Positions 1 to 8,329 of a DNA stretch of 28,293 nt are shown piece after piece. The DNA is from Collinsella sp. Lineage in GTDB: Bacteria > Actinomycetota > Coriobacteriia > Coriobacteriales > Coriobacteriaceae. A program made the translations under genes and the position numbers. The first letter of the stretch is position 1, and every line of letters begins with the position of its first letter. Below the pieces are notes generated by a model, which did not search any database, was not told the origin of the DNA, and worked only from the letters and a program-made list of their open reading frames with translations. The stretch lies in contig DXLY01000015.1 in the NCBI GenBank assembly GCA_019414465.1, positions 1-28,293 of the forward strand. Reading direction: 5' to 3'.

Positions 1-523
1 CCGCGTCGACCATCATCGCGACCGCGACGATAAAGGCGGACAACCGCACAATCAGCACCGGCAAATGGCCGAGCAAGCCCAACACCGCCGGTTCCACTAC
101 GCGGCAAATACACAACGCACCCAAGCCAAACGCGCAGGCCCAGTACAGGCAGATGCGCCCGTGCAGGTTAAACGGCAGATGCGAATAGTCCCAAAAGCAA
201 GCGCCCGTTGTTTTTTCCAACAGCACGCCCACGCTGTACTCAATCACGCTGCATACGAGCGCTGCAGCGACAAACTGGCTCGACGCGTCAGGAATCCCGC
301 GCAACAGCAGCCAGCAGGCAATGCCGCCCGCGCCATAGATGGGGCAGCACGGCCCCAGCAAAAAGCCACTGTTGGCAAATCGTCCGTGGTTGAGCATGGC
401 GCAGACTGTCGACTCCCACACCCAGCCGCAAAAACCGTAGAAGGCAAACGAGAGCACCAGCGCCGAGAGCGGACAGGCGGCAAGCGTCGCGCCGCCAAAC
501 GCCATATCGATCGCGGTCCCCAC
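1..523 (-). CDS. CmpB-like integral membrane protein (putative ABC-transporter type IV family), partial
   Basis: The reading frame runs off the window at position 1, so the C-terminus is missing; about 174 residues are visible. The protein is hydrophobic with several predicted membrane segments. After a short N-terminus it shows an FYGFCGWVWES segment followed by FLLGPCCPIYGAGG, the pattern of the CmpB-like membrane family (Pfam PF06541), annotated as putative ABC transporter permease although its function is not established. The chosen start is GTG at 523, about ten bases after an AGGAG lying in the 3' end of the upstream HD gene; ATG at 505 in the same frame is the alternative. Only 3 nt separate it from the HD gene stop, so the two are probably co-transcribed. 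The family assignment rests on motif memory, not a search. Confidence 0.7.
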   Translation of the reverse strand, partial: MGTAIDMAFGGATLAACPLSALVLSFAFYGFCGWVWESTVCAMLNHGRFANSGFLLGPCCPIYGAGGIACWLLLRGIPDASSQFVAAALVCSVIEYSVGVLLEKTTGACFWDYSHLPFNLHGRICLYWACAFGLGALCICRVVEPAVLGLLGHLPVLIVRLSAFIVAVAMMVDA

Positions 524-526
524 CGT

Positions 527-1084
527 CTACTCACTCCTCTTTTCGCTCGAATCTTTGCTCGAGCCGTCACTCGAGCCCTCGTTCAAATCGTTCGCGCCGC
601 CTTTGCGCGGCAGACGGCCGGCGACTGTCTCGCGCAGAGCACACCATTTATCTGCCAGGCATACAATCCATGCCTCACGACACGTCGGTGGAACCGGTAC
701 CAGCGGAAACATATGGCGCACGATGATATTCCGCTCGCGCGGCGTCAGCTCAAAATCCTCTTCGGCACGCGCCAAGGCAAAAAACGGGTGGCGAAAGCCA
801 TGCAGCCGATGGCTTGGGTCGGGATCGTGCCAGTCATAGAGAAAGTAATCATGCAGCAGGGCCCCGCGCAGCAGCGACAAGCGGTCGACCGAAATGCCAG
901 CACGGCCCAGGCGCTCGGCAAAGGACAGACTTGCCCGCGCCACCGAGGTCACATGCGTATAGACCGTCACATCGCCATGCTGGATAAACTCGCGCGTCAG
1001 GTCCAAGCGGCCCGCCTGGGCAAGCTGACGGGCGGCATCGTCGACCTCGCGCGCGATTTTCTCGGCACGAACGGTATCGGACAT
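527..1084 (-). CDS. HD-domain phosphohydrolase
   Basis: A 185-residue cytosolic protein. HD-superfamily metal ligands are visible: His44 in VYTHVTSVA, the His78-Asp79 pair in ALLHDYFLYDWHD, further histidines in HGFRHPF and IVRHMFP, and an Asp in CLADKWCALRE. Proteins of this type are predicted metal-dependent phosphohydrolases of unknown substrate; similar short HD proteins are common in Coriobacteria and Clostridia. The start at 1084 is chosen over the longer frame (1129) because a strong AGGAGG lies seven to twelve bases upstream of this ATG. The C-terminal tail is rich in Ser, Asp, Glu and Lys and looks disordered. It lies directly upstream of the CmpB-like membrane gene with a 3-nt gap, and diverges from the DXS-like gene. 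Substrate unknown. Confidence 0.82.
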   Translation of the reverse strand: MSDTVRAEKIAREVDDAARQLAQAGRLDLTREFIQHGDVTVYTHVTSVARASLSFAERLGRAGISVDRLSLLRGALLHDYFLYDWHDPDPSHRLHGFRHPFFALARAEEDFELTPRERNIIVRHMFPLVPVPPTCREAWIVCLADKWCALRETVAGRLPRKGGANDLNEGSSDGSSKDSSEKRSE

Positions 1085-1260
1085 GCGGCCTCCTTCCGGC
1101 GGCGCTCGGCGGCAAGCCGCGGCCTGCACGCAATGAATAAAATCATCATCGAATCTACCAGTATGGCATCGGACAAAACGTTTTGCCCCACCAGTTGGCG
1201 AATTACCGCGCCGCCGTCACATATCAAACGCCAAAATGTGCGAGACTGTCTTGTGCAATT

Positions 1261-1287
1261 GTGCCGGCCGAGGGAGTGCCGGCGCAC
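1261..1287 (+). other. GC-rich hairpin in the 5' leader of the DXS-like gene
   Basis: GTGCCGGC at 1261-1268 pairs with GCCGGCGCAC at 1278-1287, leaving a 2-nt bulge and a loop of about 9 nt. It ends about 25 nt before the start codon and about 10 nt before the GGAG that probably serves as ribosome-binding site. It may be a leader structure or chance in GC-rich DNA. Confidence 0.3.
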
Positions 1288-1312
1288 GATTCGCATGGAG
1301 TAACCCACAACG

Positions 1313-3094
1313 ATGCTGCTTACGCAAACGACAACGCCCGAGGACGTCAAGGCTCTCGATCGCGCCGAGCTTCCGCTGCTCTGCGGCGAGATCCGCCACG
1401 CCATCCTCGAAAGCTCCGCCGCCGTCGGCGGGCACGTTGCCCCCAACCTGGGCGTCGTTGAGCTCACGGTTGCGCTTCATCGCGTGTTTAACTCCCCCAT
1501 CGACAAGATTGTCTTTGATGTTTCGCACCAGACCTACGCCCACAAGGCGCTGACTGGGCGCGCGTACACTTATATCGACCCGGCACGCTACGGCGAGGCC
1601 TCTGGTTTTGCCAATCCTGACGAGTCCGAGCACGACCTGTTCGCCATGGGCCACACCTCCACGTCGGTGAGCCTGGGCTGCGGCCTAGCGCACGCTCGCG
1701 ACCTGGCGGGGGATACATACAACGTCATCACCATCATCGGCGACGGCTCGCTTTCGGGCGGTTTGGCGTTTGAGGGCTTTAACAATGCCGCCGAACTCGA
1801 TAGCAACCTGATCATCATCGTCAACGATAACGACCAGTCCATCGCCGAGAACCACGGTGGCCTCTATCGCAATCTGGCCGAGCTGCGCGCCAGCAACGGC
1901 ACCTGTGAGCGCAATGTTTTCCGCGCGATGGGGCTCGACTACCGCTATCTGGACGCCGGTAACGACGTGTTGGCCCTAGTCGACGCGCTGCAGGAACTAC
2001 GCAATATCGATCATCCCATCGTGCTGCACGTCTCCACCGCCAAGGGCAAGGGCTTTGAGCCGGCCCAGAACGACCCCGAGCGCTGGCATCACGTAGGCCC
2101 CTTTGACATGGCGACCGGCCGAAAGCTCTGCCCGGGCCATCCGAGCGAGCCTGCGCCGCGCACCTACGCCGACATTACGGGCGAGGCGCTCAGCGCCGCC
2201 ATCGAGCGCGATCCGCAGGTCGTGGGCATCACGGCCGCCACGCCCTACATTATGGGCTTTACACCCGAGCTTCGCGCTGCCGCCGGCAAACAGTTCGTCG
2301 ATGTGGGCATTGCCGAGGAGCACGCTGTGACCTTTGCCACCGCGCTTGCACGCTCGGACGCCAAGCCAGTCTTTGGTGTGTACGGCACGTTTTTGCAGCG
2401 CGCCTACGACGAGCTGTGGCACGACCTGTGCCTCAACGACGCCCCGGCAACCATCCTGGTGTTTGGCGCGTCGATCTTTGGCACCACATCCGAGACGCAC
2501 CTCTCGTTCTTCGAGATTTCCATGCTGGGCGCTCTTCCCAACATGCACTACTTGGCGCCGGCCTGCATGGAGGAATATCTGTCCATGCTGAGCTGGTCGC
2601 TCGACCACCGCGAGCATCCCGTGGCGATCCGCGTACCGGGCATTGGCCTGGTGAGCCGTCCCGACCTTGCGCCCGCCGAAGGCACCGACTACAGCGCCGT
2701 TCGCTACAACGTGGTGCGCCAGGGTCGCGACGTAGCAGTGCTCGCGCTCGGCGATTTCTTTGAGCTGGGCGAGCGCGTGGCAAACCGCTTGGCTGCCGAG
2801 TACGGTATCGAGGCCACGCTCGTCAACCCGCGCTTTGCAACCGAGCTTGACCGTGAGTTCCTCGACAGCCTTGTCGCTGAGCATCGCGTTGTCGTCACCC
2901 TCGAGGACGGCATCTTGGACGGTGGCTGGGGCGAGCGCGTGGCATGTTATCTGGCCTGCACGCCGCTGCGCACGCGCACCTTTGGCATCGCCAAGGGCTT
3001 CCCCGACCGCTACGACCCCAACGAGTTGCTCGCTCAGAACGGCATGACGGTCGAGAACATGGCCGCCGAAGCCGTAAGGCTACTCAACGAGTAA
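1313..3094 (+). CDS. dxs: 1-deoxy-D-xylulose-5-phosphate synthase-like thiamine-diphosphate enzyme (atypical)
   Basis: 593 residues, somewhat short for DXS (usually about 620-640). The transketolase-like order is intact: N-terminal GGHVAPNLGVVELTVALH (His41), SHQTYAHKALTGR, MGHTSTSVS, the thiamine-diphosphate/Mg motif GDGS (143-146) with NDND at 171-174, then the pyrimidine domain with DVGIAEEHAVTF (Glu335 would be the catalytic Glu) and a C-terminal transketolase domain. DXS condenses pyruvate and glyceraldehyde-3-phosphate for isoprenoid, thiamine and pyridoxal synthesis. The segment that in canonical DXS reads DRAG...GAFDLSYLR is here FGAS...FFEISMLG (384-406), losing an Arg and replacing an Asp by Glu in the substrate pocket, so substrate or activity may differ. 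The start at 1313 has GGAG about 11 nt upstream. Probably monocistronic, since a strong terminator follows. Family certain, exact reaction less so. Confidence 0.78.
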   Translation: MLLTQTTTPEDVKALDRAELPLLCGEIRHAILESSAAVGGHVAPNLGVVELTVALHRVFNSPIDKIVFDVSHQTYAHKALTGRAYTYIDPARYGEASGFANPDESEHDLFAMGHTSTSVSLGCGLAHARDLAGDTYNVITIIGDGSLSGGLAFEGFNNAAELDSNLIIIVNDNDQSIAENHGGLYRNLAELRASNGTCERNVFRAMGLDYRYLDAGNDVLALVDALQELRNIDHPIVLHVSTAKGKGFEPAQNDPERWHHVGPFDMATGRKLCPGHPSEPAPRTYADITGEALSAAIERDPQVVGITAATPYIMGFTPELRAAAGKQFVDVGIAEEHAVTFATALARSDAKPVFGVYGTFLQRAYDELWHDLCLNDAPATILVFGASIFGTTSETHLSFFEISMLGALPNMHYLAPACMEEYLSMLSWSLDHREHPVAIRVPGIGLVSRPDLAPAEGTDYSAVRYNVVRQGRDVAVLALGDFFELGERVANRLAAEYGIEATLVNPRFATELDREFLDSLVAEHRVVVTLEDGILDGGWGERVACYLACTPLRTRTFGIAKGFPDRYDPNELLAQNGMTVENMAAEAVRLLNE

Positions 3095-3096
3095 GA

Positions 3097-3135
3097 AAAC
3101 CTCCGCAAGGGAAGCACCCCTGCGGAGGTTTTTGT
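3097..3135 (+). terminator. Rho-independent terminator of the DXS-like gene
   Basis: AAACCTCCGCA (3097-3107) pairs perfectly with TGCGGAGGTTT (3121-3131), with a 13-nt loop and a T-rich tail (TTTTTGTTTT). It begins two bases after the stop codon. Confidence 0.92.
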
Positions 3136-3148
3136 TTTCACGACACGA

Positions 3149-3369
3149 TTATCTCAATCTGTAACATCTAGGGCCCGAATTTCCGTCTACCTGTTACAGA
3201 TTGAGATAAGACATCTTAGTCCCAGACCTTTGTCTCAATCTGTAACAGATAGGGACCTTTTGGCCGTCCAGATGTTACAGATTGAGACATTCGAATTCCC
3301 CTGAAGAGAAAATCTCGATCTGTAACAGTTACTCGGCAAAAACGGCTGCAGATGTTACAGATTGAGACA
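3149..3369. repeat. Array of three long-loop inverted repeats (consensus arm TGTCTCAATCTGTAACA)
   Basis: Three successive palindromic units. Unit 1: arms 3149-3166 and 3192-3209, 18 bp, perfect. Unit 2: arms 3231-3247 and 3273-3289, 17 bp, perfect. Unit 3: arms 3311-3327 and 3353-3369, 14 of 17 paired. The central spacer is exactly 25 nt in all three although spacer sequences differ. Units repeat about every 80 nt and are separated by 21-22 nt. The array sits between the terminator of the DXS-like gene and the promoter of the amino-acid transporter. It could be an array of regulator binding sites, three RNA hairpins, or a dispersed palindromic repeat. I do not recognise it as a named element. 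Confidence 0.9.
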
Positions 3370-3401
3370 AAGCAGCGAGACAGGCCACCACATCTGCAAG
3401 A

Positions 3402-3438
3402 ACCACCACAAAGGTGCCTGTCCCTTTTTGGTAGGTAC
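3402..3438 (+). repeat. ACCTGTCCC hairpin repeat, copy A (divergent)
   Basis: ACCACCACAAAGGTGCCTG at 3402-3420 runs into TCCCTTTTTGGTAGGT; the ends are partly complementary (ACCACCA / TTGGTAGGT). It shares the CCTGTCCCTTTTTGG core with copies at 13342-13379, 14553-14593 and 22511-22548 (minus), but its left arm differs. Confidence 0.6.
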
Positions 3439-3478
3439 CATAACCCATAAGGTAAGAATGTTTCTGAGTTATTTCGTG

Positions 3479-3508
3479 TTGACCCATTTGAGCGCGATAG
3501 GGTATAAC
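3479..3508 (+). promoter_or_regulatory. Sigma-70-type promoter of the amino-acid ABC transporter operon
   Basis: -35 TTGACC at 3479-3484 and -10 TATAAC at 3503-3508, separated by 18 nt, giving a start near 3515 and a leader of about 37 nt before the ATG at 3552. This is the best consensus promoter seen in the window. Confidence 0.65.
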
Positions 3509-3551
3509 TCTACTCAACCGCTAGGGATTTTATTGAGAAAGGTGTTCTACC

Positions 3552-4547
3552 ATGAGCAAGAACCTCTCCCAGCAGGTCGTTCTCGACCGCCGCGGCTTCG
3601 TTGCCGCCACCTTCGCAACCGTCGCCGGCCTTGGTCTTGCCGGCTGCTCCGACACCAGCGCCGAGGCCGACAAGGGTTCCGCCACCGGCTCTTCCAAGAG
3701 CTCCAATGATACCGAGGCTTCCACCACACTCGACGCTAAGGCATTCGACAAGCTCGTCGACAACGGCCCCAAGGCCGATGGCGACGCCATCGCCGCCAGC
3801 ACCTGGGCTACGGCCGTCAAGGATGCCGGCGTCTTTACGATCGGTGGCGTCCAGACCTCCACGCTCTTCTCCCTCCTCAACGAGAAGGACGGTCAGACCC
3901 GCGGCTTCGACGCCGGTATCGCACAGCTCCTGTCCAACTACATTCTGGGCGAGAACAAGGTCGAGATCACCCAGGTGACCTCTGACACGCGTGAGTCCGT
4001 CCTGCAGAACGGCCAGGTCGACGCCGTCTTTGCCACCTACACCATCACTGACGAGCGCAAGAAGCTCGTCTCCTTTGCCGGTCCCTATTACTACACGCAG
4101 CAGGCCATCCTGGTACTCGCCGATAACGACGACATCAAGAGCGTCGACGACCTGGCCGACAAGAACGTCGCCGTCCAGTCCGGCTCCAACGGCCCCGCCA
4201 TCCTGGAGGAGCTCGCTCCCAAGGCCAGCCAGCAGGAGTTCAAGACCGACGAGGAGGCCCGCCAGGCACTCCAGCAGGGTCGCGTTGACGCCTACGTCAT
4301 CGACAACAACATGCAGCAGAGCGCCCTAGTCCGCGAGCCCGGTAAGTATAAGATCGCCGGCAAGCCCTTCGGCAGCAAGGAGCCCTATGGCATCGGCCTG
4401 CCGCTCGATTCCGACGGCGTCGCCTTTGTCAACGACTTCCTTAAGAAGATTGAGGACGACGGCACCTGGACCGAGCTGTGGCAGATCTGTATCGGTGACC
4501 GCACGGGTGACACCAATGTTCCCGAGCTGCCCGAGATCGGCGCCTAG
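3552..4547 (+). CDS. Amino-acid ABC transporter substrate-binding lipoprotein (family 3, glutamate/glutamine type)
   Basis: 331 residues. The N-terminus has a twin-arginine motif (Asp12-Arg13-Arg14-Gly15-Phe16), a hydrophobic stretch and the lipobox LAGC ending at Cys32, so it is probably exported by Tat and lipid-anchored outside the membrane. A Ser/Thr/Ala-rich linker follows to about residue 60. The mature part has the periplasmic-binding family 3 fold: FTIGGVQTST..FDAGIAQLL, then DAVFATYTITDERKKLVSFAGPYYYTQQAILV, which is very like GluB/GlnH proteins, then DLADKNVAVQSGS and RVDAYVIDN. It captures a polar amino acid, most likely glutamate or glutamine, for the two permeases and the ATPase encoded downstream. 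The start is preceded by GAAAGG. A hairpin after this gene probably lets it be made in excess over the permeases. Exact ligand not determinable. Confidence 0.9.
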   Translation: MSKNLSQQVVLDRRGFVAATFATVAGLGLAGCSDTSAEADKGSATGSSKSSNDTEASTTLDAKAFDKLVDNGPKADGDAIAASTWATAVKDAGVFTIGGVQTSTLFSLLNEKDGQTRGFDAGIAQLLSNYILGENKVEITQVTSDTRESVLQNGQVDAVFATYTITDERKKLVSFAGPYYYTQQAILVLADNDDIKSVDDLADKNVAVQSGSNGPAILEELAPKASQQEFKTDEEARQALQQGRVDAYVIDNNMQQSALVREPGKYKIAGKPFGSKEPYGIGLPLDSDGVAFVNDFLKKIEDDGTWTELWQICIGDRTGDTNVPELPEIGA

Positions 4548-4635
4548 GCAACGCGCCTAGTAACGGCCGCAACGAAACCATACGGAAACGCACGGTGCAC
4601 TTTATTGCGCTAAACTGTTTCCTTACTGAGTTGTC

Positions 4636-4664
4636 GGGGCTTCCGTACACACGGGAGCCCCTTT
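4636..4664 (+). terminator. Intra-operon attenuating terminator after the binding-protein gene
   Basis: GGGGCTTCCGT (4636-4646), loop ACAC, ACGGGAGCCCC (4651-4661; one T-G pair), then TTTCCTT. It lies between the binding protein and the first permease, where such hairpins usually lower downstream expression or stabilise the upstream mRNA. Confidence 0.75.
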
Positions 4665-4685
4665 CCTTATCGGCGGGAGGTCCGC

Positions 4686-5345
4686 ATGAGTCTCTCCGAG
4701 CTCTGGTCGCTCTATGGCCAGAACTACATTGACGCGCTGCTAGCAACCTGGGGCATGACGCTTGAGTCGTTTGCCATCGCCATGGTGCTGGCCGTCGCCG
4801 TCACCGTGATGCGCGTGTCGCCGCTCAAGCCGCTGCGCGTCTTTGGCGACCTGTATGTCCAGGTCTTCCGTAACATCCCCGGCATCGCGCTGCTCATTAT
4901 CGTCGTCTACGCATTGCCGCCGCTCAAGGTCGTCCTGCCCTACCGCACCTGCGTTATCGTCGCCACGGTGTTGCTGGGCTCGGCCTTTGGCTCCGAGAAC
5001 TTTATGAGCGGCATCAACACCGTCGGTGTCGGCCAGGTGGAAGCCGCCCGCTCGCTGGGCATGAGCTTCAGCCGTATCCTCGCCAAGATCGTGATTCCGC
5101 AGGCGCTGCGCTCGAGCGTGCTGCCCATGACCAACCTCTTTATCGCCGTCATGCTCACCACCGCGCTCGGCAGTCAGGTGCCGCTTAAACCGCAGGAGCT
5201 CACCGGCGTGGTGAGCTACATCAACACGCGCTCGCTCGGCGGCGTCGCCGCGTTCTTTATCTCGGCGCTCGGCTACCTGGGCACGGCCTTTGTGGTGAGC
5301 CACATTGGCAACTATATCGATAAGAAGGTGAGGATCCTCCGATGA
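4686..5345 (+). CDS. Amino-acid ABC transporter permease 1 (HisM/GluC type)
   Basis: 219 residues, the usual length for the family. A typical N-terminus (LWSLYGQNYIDALLATWGMTLESFAIAMVLAV) starts the first membrane helix, followed by YVQVFRNIPGIALLIIVVYALP. The EAA cytoplasmic loop that docks on the ATPase is clear in VGQVEAARSLGMSFSRILAKIVIPQALRSS. About five membrane segments are predicted. It forms a heterodimer with permease 2; the two genes overlap in an ATGA at 5342-5345, indicating translational coupling. GGGAGG lies a few bases upstream of the start. The transported amino acid is inferred from the binding protein. Confidence 0.92.
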   Translation: MSLSELWSLYGQNYIDALLATWGMTLESFAIAMVLAVAVTVMRVSPLKPLRVFGDLYVQVFRNIPGIALLIIVVYALPPLKVVLPYRTCVIVATVLLGSAFGSENFMSGINTVGVGQVEAARSLGMSFSRILAKIVIPQALRSSVLPMTNLFIAVMLTTALGSQVPLKPQELTGVVSYINTRSLGGVAAFFISALGYLGTAFVVSHIGNYIDKKVRILR

Positions 5346-6175
5346 GCAAGCACTCCACCTCCGCGCTCACCATGCGCGATGCGCTCTACGAGGCTCCCGG
5401 CCCCAAGATGCGCGCCAAGATTCGCGTCGGCACCGCCATCTCACTTGTTGCCGTGGCCGCGCTCATCGCTCTGGTACTGCAGCGCTTTTATGTGACCGGC
5501 CAGCTTTCGGTCCATTACTGGTACTTCTTTACGCACCTCACCACCTGGAAGTTCCTGCTTGCCGGTTTTGAGGGCACGGTAAAGGTCGCGCTCACCGCCG
5601 GCGCCATCGCGCTGGTACTGGGCTTAGCCCTCATGCTCGGCCGTACCAGCGACATCAAGCCGCTGCAGCTGGTCTGCCGCGTGCTCACCGATTTCTTCCG
5701 TGGCGTGCCGAGCCTGCTGTTCATCTACTTCTTCTTTTTGGTGCTGCCTCAGTACAAGATTTCACTGCCGTCGTTTTGGATGCTCACGCTTCCCGTCGCG
5801 CTCGCTGCAGCCGGCGTACTTGCCGAGATCTTCCGCGCCGGCGTCAACGCCGTGCCGCGTGGTCAGGTCGAGGCAGCCCAGGCGCTCGGTCTCTCCAAGG
5901 CCAAAATCACCTTTAAAATCGTATTGCCCCAGGCGATTCGCTTTATCATTCCGTCGTTGATTTCGCAGCTCGTGGTCGTAGTCAAAGACACCACCGTCGC
6001 CTACGTGGTGAGCTACCCCGACCTCATGCAAAATGCCCGCGTGCTCATTACCAACTACGACGCGCTCGTATCGGTCTATCTGGTGATCGCGGTCATCTAC
6101 ATCCTCATCAACGTCGCGATCAACAAGGCCGCTGTCTACGTTTCGCACAAGACCGGCGCGACCATCATCCGCTAA
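5342..6175 (+). CDS. Amino-acid ABC transporter permease 2 (HisM/GluD type)
   Basis: 277 residues. It has a longer cytosolic N-terminus than permease 1 (about 30 residues), then a membrane helix near 30-48, a second near 74-98, and the DFFRGVPSLLFIYFFFLVLPQY segment typical of this permease class. The EAA loop reads RGQVEAAQALGLSKAKITFKIVLPQAIRFIIPSL. It pairs with permease 1 in the membrane and contacts the ATPase encoded 37 nt downstream. Glutamate-type systems of actinobacteria have this same order: binding protein, two permeases, ATPase. Start and upstream stop overlap by four bases. Confidence 0.92.
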   Translation: MSKHSTSALTMRDALYEAPGPKMRAKIRVGTAISLVAVAALIALVLQRFYVTGQLSVHYWYFFTHLTTWKFLLAGFEGTVKVALTAGAIALVLGLALMLGRTSDIKPLQLVCRVLTDFFRGVPSLLFIYFFFLVLPQYKISLPSFWMLTLPVALAAAGVLAEIFRAGVNAVPRGQVEAAQALGLSKAKITFKIVLPQAIRFIIPSLISQLVVVVKDTTVAYVVSYPDLMQNARVLITNYDALVSVYLVIAVIYILINVAINKAAVYVSHKTGATIIR

Positions 6176-6212
6176 CGCTTTTACCATTTCGAGTCATAAG
6201 GAGCCGAGCACC

Positions 6213-6977
<765 letters not shown>

Positions 6978-7029
6978 CCCAATTGCCATATCTGCTCGCC
7001 ATGACCATCCAAACTCGAAAGCAACACCT

Positions 7030-7839
7030 ATGATCGGAACTCGCACTTCATCGTCATACACCCCGCACGTCGACGTCGATCCCGCCGACCGCCCGCTCAT
7101 CCTCGTCGCGCCGCGCTGGGAAGAGGCGAAGCCCTATTTGAGCGAGACGCTCTCCCCCAACGAGGAAATCGCAAGTGTCTTTGTCGATGCCATCCTTGCC
7201 GCCGGCGGCCTGCCGCTGCAGATGTCCATCACCGAGGATATTGAGGTCATCCGCCATTACGTCGATATCGCCGACGGTATCGCTATTCCCGGCGGCCCGG
7301 ATGTCAACCCCAAACGCTGGGGCGATGATCGACCCTACGACCCCACCCTCTGCTGCGAGATCCGCGATAGCTTTGAGTTTAAGCTGGTCGGCGAGGTGCT
7401 CCGCGCCAAAAAGCCGCTCTTTACCACTTGCCGTGGCACGCAGTTGCTCAACGTCGCCACTGGCGGCACCCTGTGCATGGACGTGCCGAGCCTGGGCGCT
7501 CGCGAGGGCCGCACGCAGTGGCGCCATACCCACGTGCTCAACGACCCCGTGCATCCCGTCGAGGTCGTGCCGGGTTCGCTGCTCGACCGCGCGGTTGGCG
7601 GACACAGGCTGATCCAAACCAACTCCGCACACCACTGCTGCGTCGATCGTCTGGGTAAGAGCACGCGTTTGGTCGCCAAGGCAACCGACGGCGTTCCCGA
7701 GTGCATCGAGGTCGAAGGCCAGCCATTCTGCTTGGGCGTGCAATGGCATCCCGAGTACACGTGGAAGACGCTCGAGACCGACTTTAACCTGTGGAAGTCG
7801 TTTGTCGAGGCAGCGGCAAAGGTTAAGCGAGCCCGCTAG
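7030..7839 (+). CDS. Class I glutamine amidotransferase-like gamma-glutamyl hydrolase (peptidase C26, PuuD-like)
   Basis: 269 residues, cytosolic, no signal peptide. The nucleophile Cys134 is in TTCRGTQLLNV, the catalytic pair His240 and Glu242 in GVQWHPEY. PGGPDVNP (87-94) and NSAHHCCVD (198-206) fit the C26 gamma-glutamyl-GABA hydrolase/PuuD group. Such enzymes cleave gamma-glutamyl amides and release glutamate. The ATG at 7030 is chosen because upstream extension of the frame enters the ATPase gene; its ribosome-binding site is weak (GAAAGC). Position after a glutamate-type importer suggests a role in gamma-glutamyl compound use, which is inference. A strong terminator follows. The substrate could equally be another gamma-glutamyl compound. 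Confidence 0.87.
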   Translation: MIGTRTSSSYTPHVDVDPADRPLILVAPRWEEAKPYLSETLSPNEEIASVFVDAILAAGGLPLQMSITEDIEVIRHYVDIADGIAIPGGPDVNPKRWGDDRPYDPTLCCEIRDSFEFKLVGEVLRAKKPLFTTCRGTQLLNVATGGTLCMDVPSLGAREGRTQWRHTHVLNDPVHPVEVVPGSLLDRAVGGHRLIQTNSAHHCCVDRLGKSTRLVAKATDGVPECIEVEGQPFCLGVQWHPEYTWKTLETDFNLWKSFVEAAAKVKRAR

Positions 7840-7860
7840 CTCGCGAACCACACAACAGAT

Positions 7861-7904
7861 AAGGGCGCCCCGCCGGCCGCATGGTACGGCGGGGCGCCCT
7901 TTTG
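7861..7904 (+). terminator. Strong Rho-independent terminator after the C26 hydrolase
   Basis: AAGGGCGCCCCGCCG (7861-7875) and CGGCGGGGCGCCCTT (7887-7901) form a perfect 15-bp stem with an 11-nt loop and a short T run. It ends the transporter/hydrolase operon. Confidence 0.92.
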
Positions 7905-7920
7905 TGACTACATCAGCAGA

Positions 7921-7936
7921 CTTGGGACAACCCAAG
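7921..7936 (-). terminator. Short hairpin downstream of the Hpt gene
   Basis: CTTGGG (7921-7926), loop ACAA, CCCAAG (7931-7936). It lies 12 nt after the Hpt stop on the minus strand. It lacks a convincing T run, so terminator function is uncertain. Confidence 0.35.
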
Positions 7937-7948
7937 GCTCGCAAGCTC

Positions 7949-8305
7949 TTATTCAGCCACCTCGCGCAGGGCCGACATCGTAGCCGCATATTGCTGCTGC
8001 AGCGCATGCATTCCCTCGCGAGCGCCGTCAACGGCATCGGCGCCGCGCAGCGCTTCCGTCACCACGACCGCCGGCTCGTACAGATTGTTGAATCCCAGGT
8101 TCTGGCTCACGCCCTTGAGCGTGTGCGCTGCCATAAACGCACTCTTGGCGTCTCCTGCCGCCATGGCAGCCTCCAGCTTGTCCATGCTCTCGTCATCCAA
8201 AAACTTGAGGGCAAAGCGGGCAAGCATTTCCTCGCCCATCAGCCGAGCGCACGCATCGTCATAATTAGCGCCGATCTTCTCATACGCCTCACGCATGGAA
8301 ATCAT
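7949..8305 (-). CDS. Stand-alone histidine phosphotransfer (Hpt) protein
   Basis: 118 residues, mostly helical. The phosphoacceptor His61 sits in AAHTLKGVSQNLG, the Hpt consensus (HxLKGxxxxxG). Hpt proteins relay phosphoryl groups between receiver domains of hybrid kinases and response regulators; this one has no other domain. It starts 24 nt after the stop of the REC/HD-GYP gene on the same strand, so the regulator's receiver (Asp323) is its likely partner. No histidine kinase is next to the pair, so the phosphate source lies elsewhere. AGGAG lies about 10 nt before the ATG at 8305. Confidence 0.88.
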   Translation of the reverse strand: MISMREAYEKIGANYDDACARLMGEEMLARFALKFLDDESMDKLEAAMAAGDAKSAFMAAHTLKGVSQNLGFNNLYEPAVVVTEALRGADAVDGAREGMHALQQQYAATMSALREVAE

Positions 8306-8329
8306 GGATTAAAAACTCCTTTGGTCAAA

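Noticed and set aside
65..1303. A 412-residue plus-strand open frame
   Set aside because: It is antisense to the HD and CmpB-like genes, rich in Arg, Ala and Gln, with no family motif; the minus-strand proteins have clear motifs and ribosome-binding sites.
3149..3369. CRISPR-like look of the repeat array
   Set aside because: The repeats alternate in orientation, are only 17-18 nt, and no cas gene is nearby; palindromic units are the better description.
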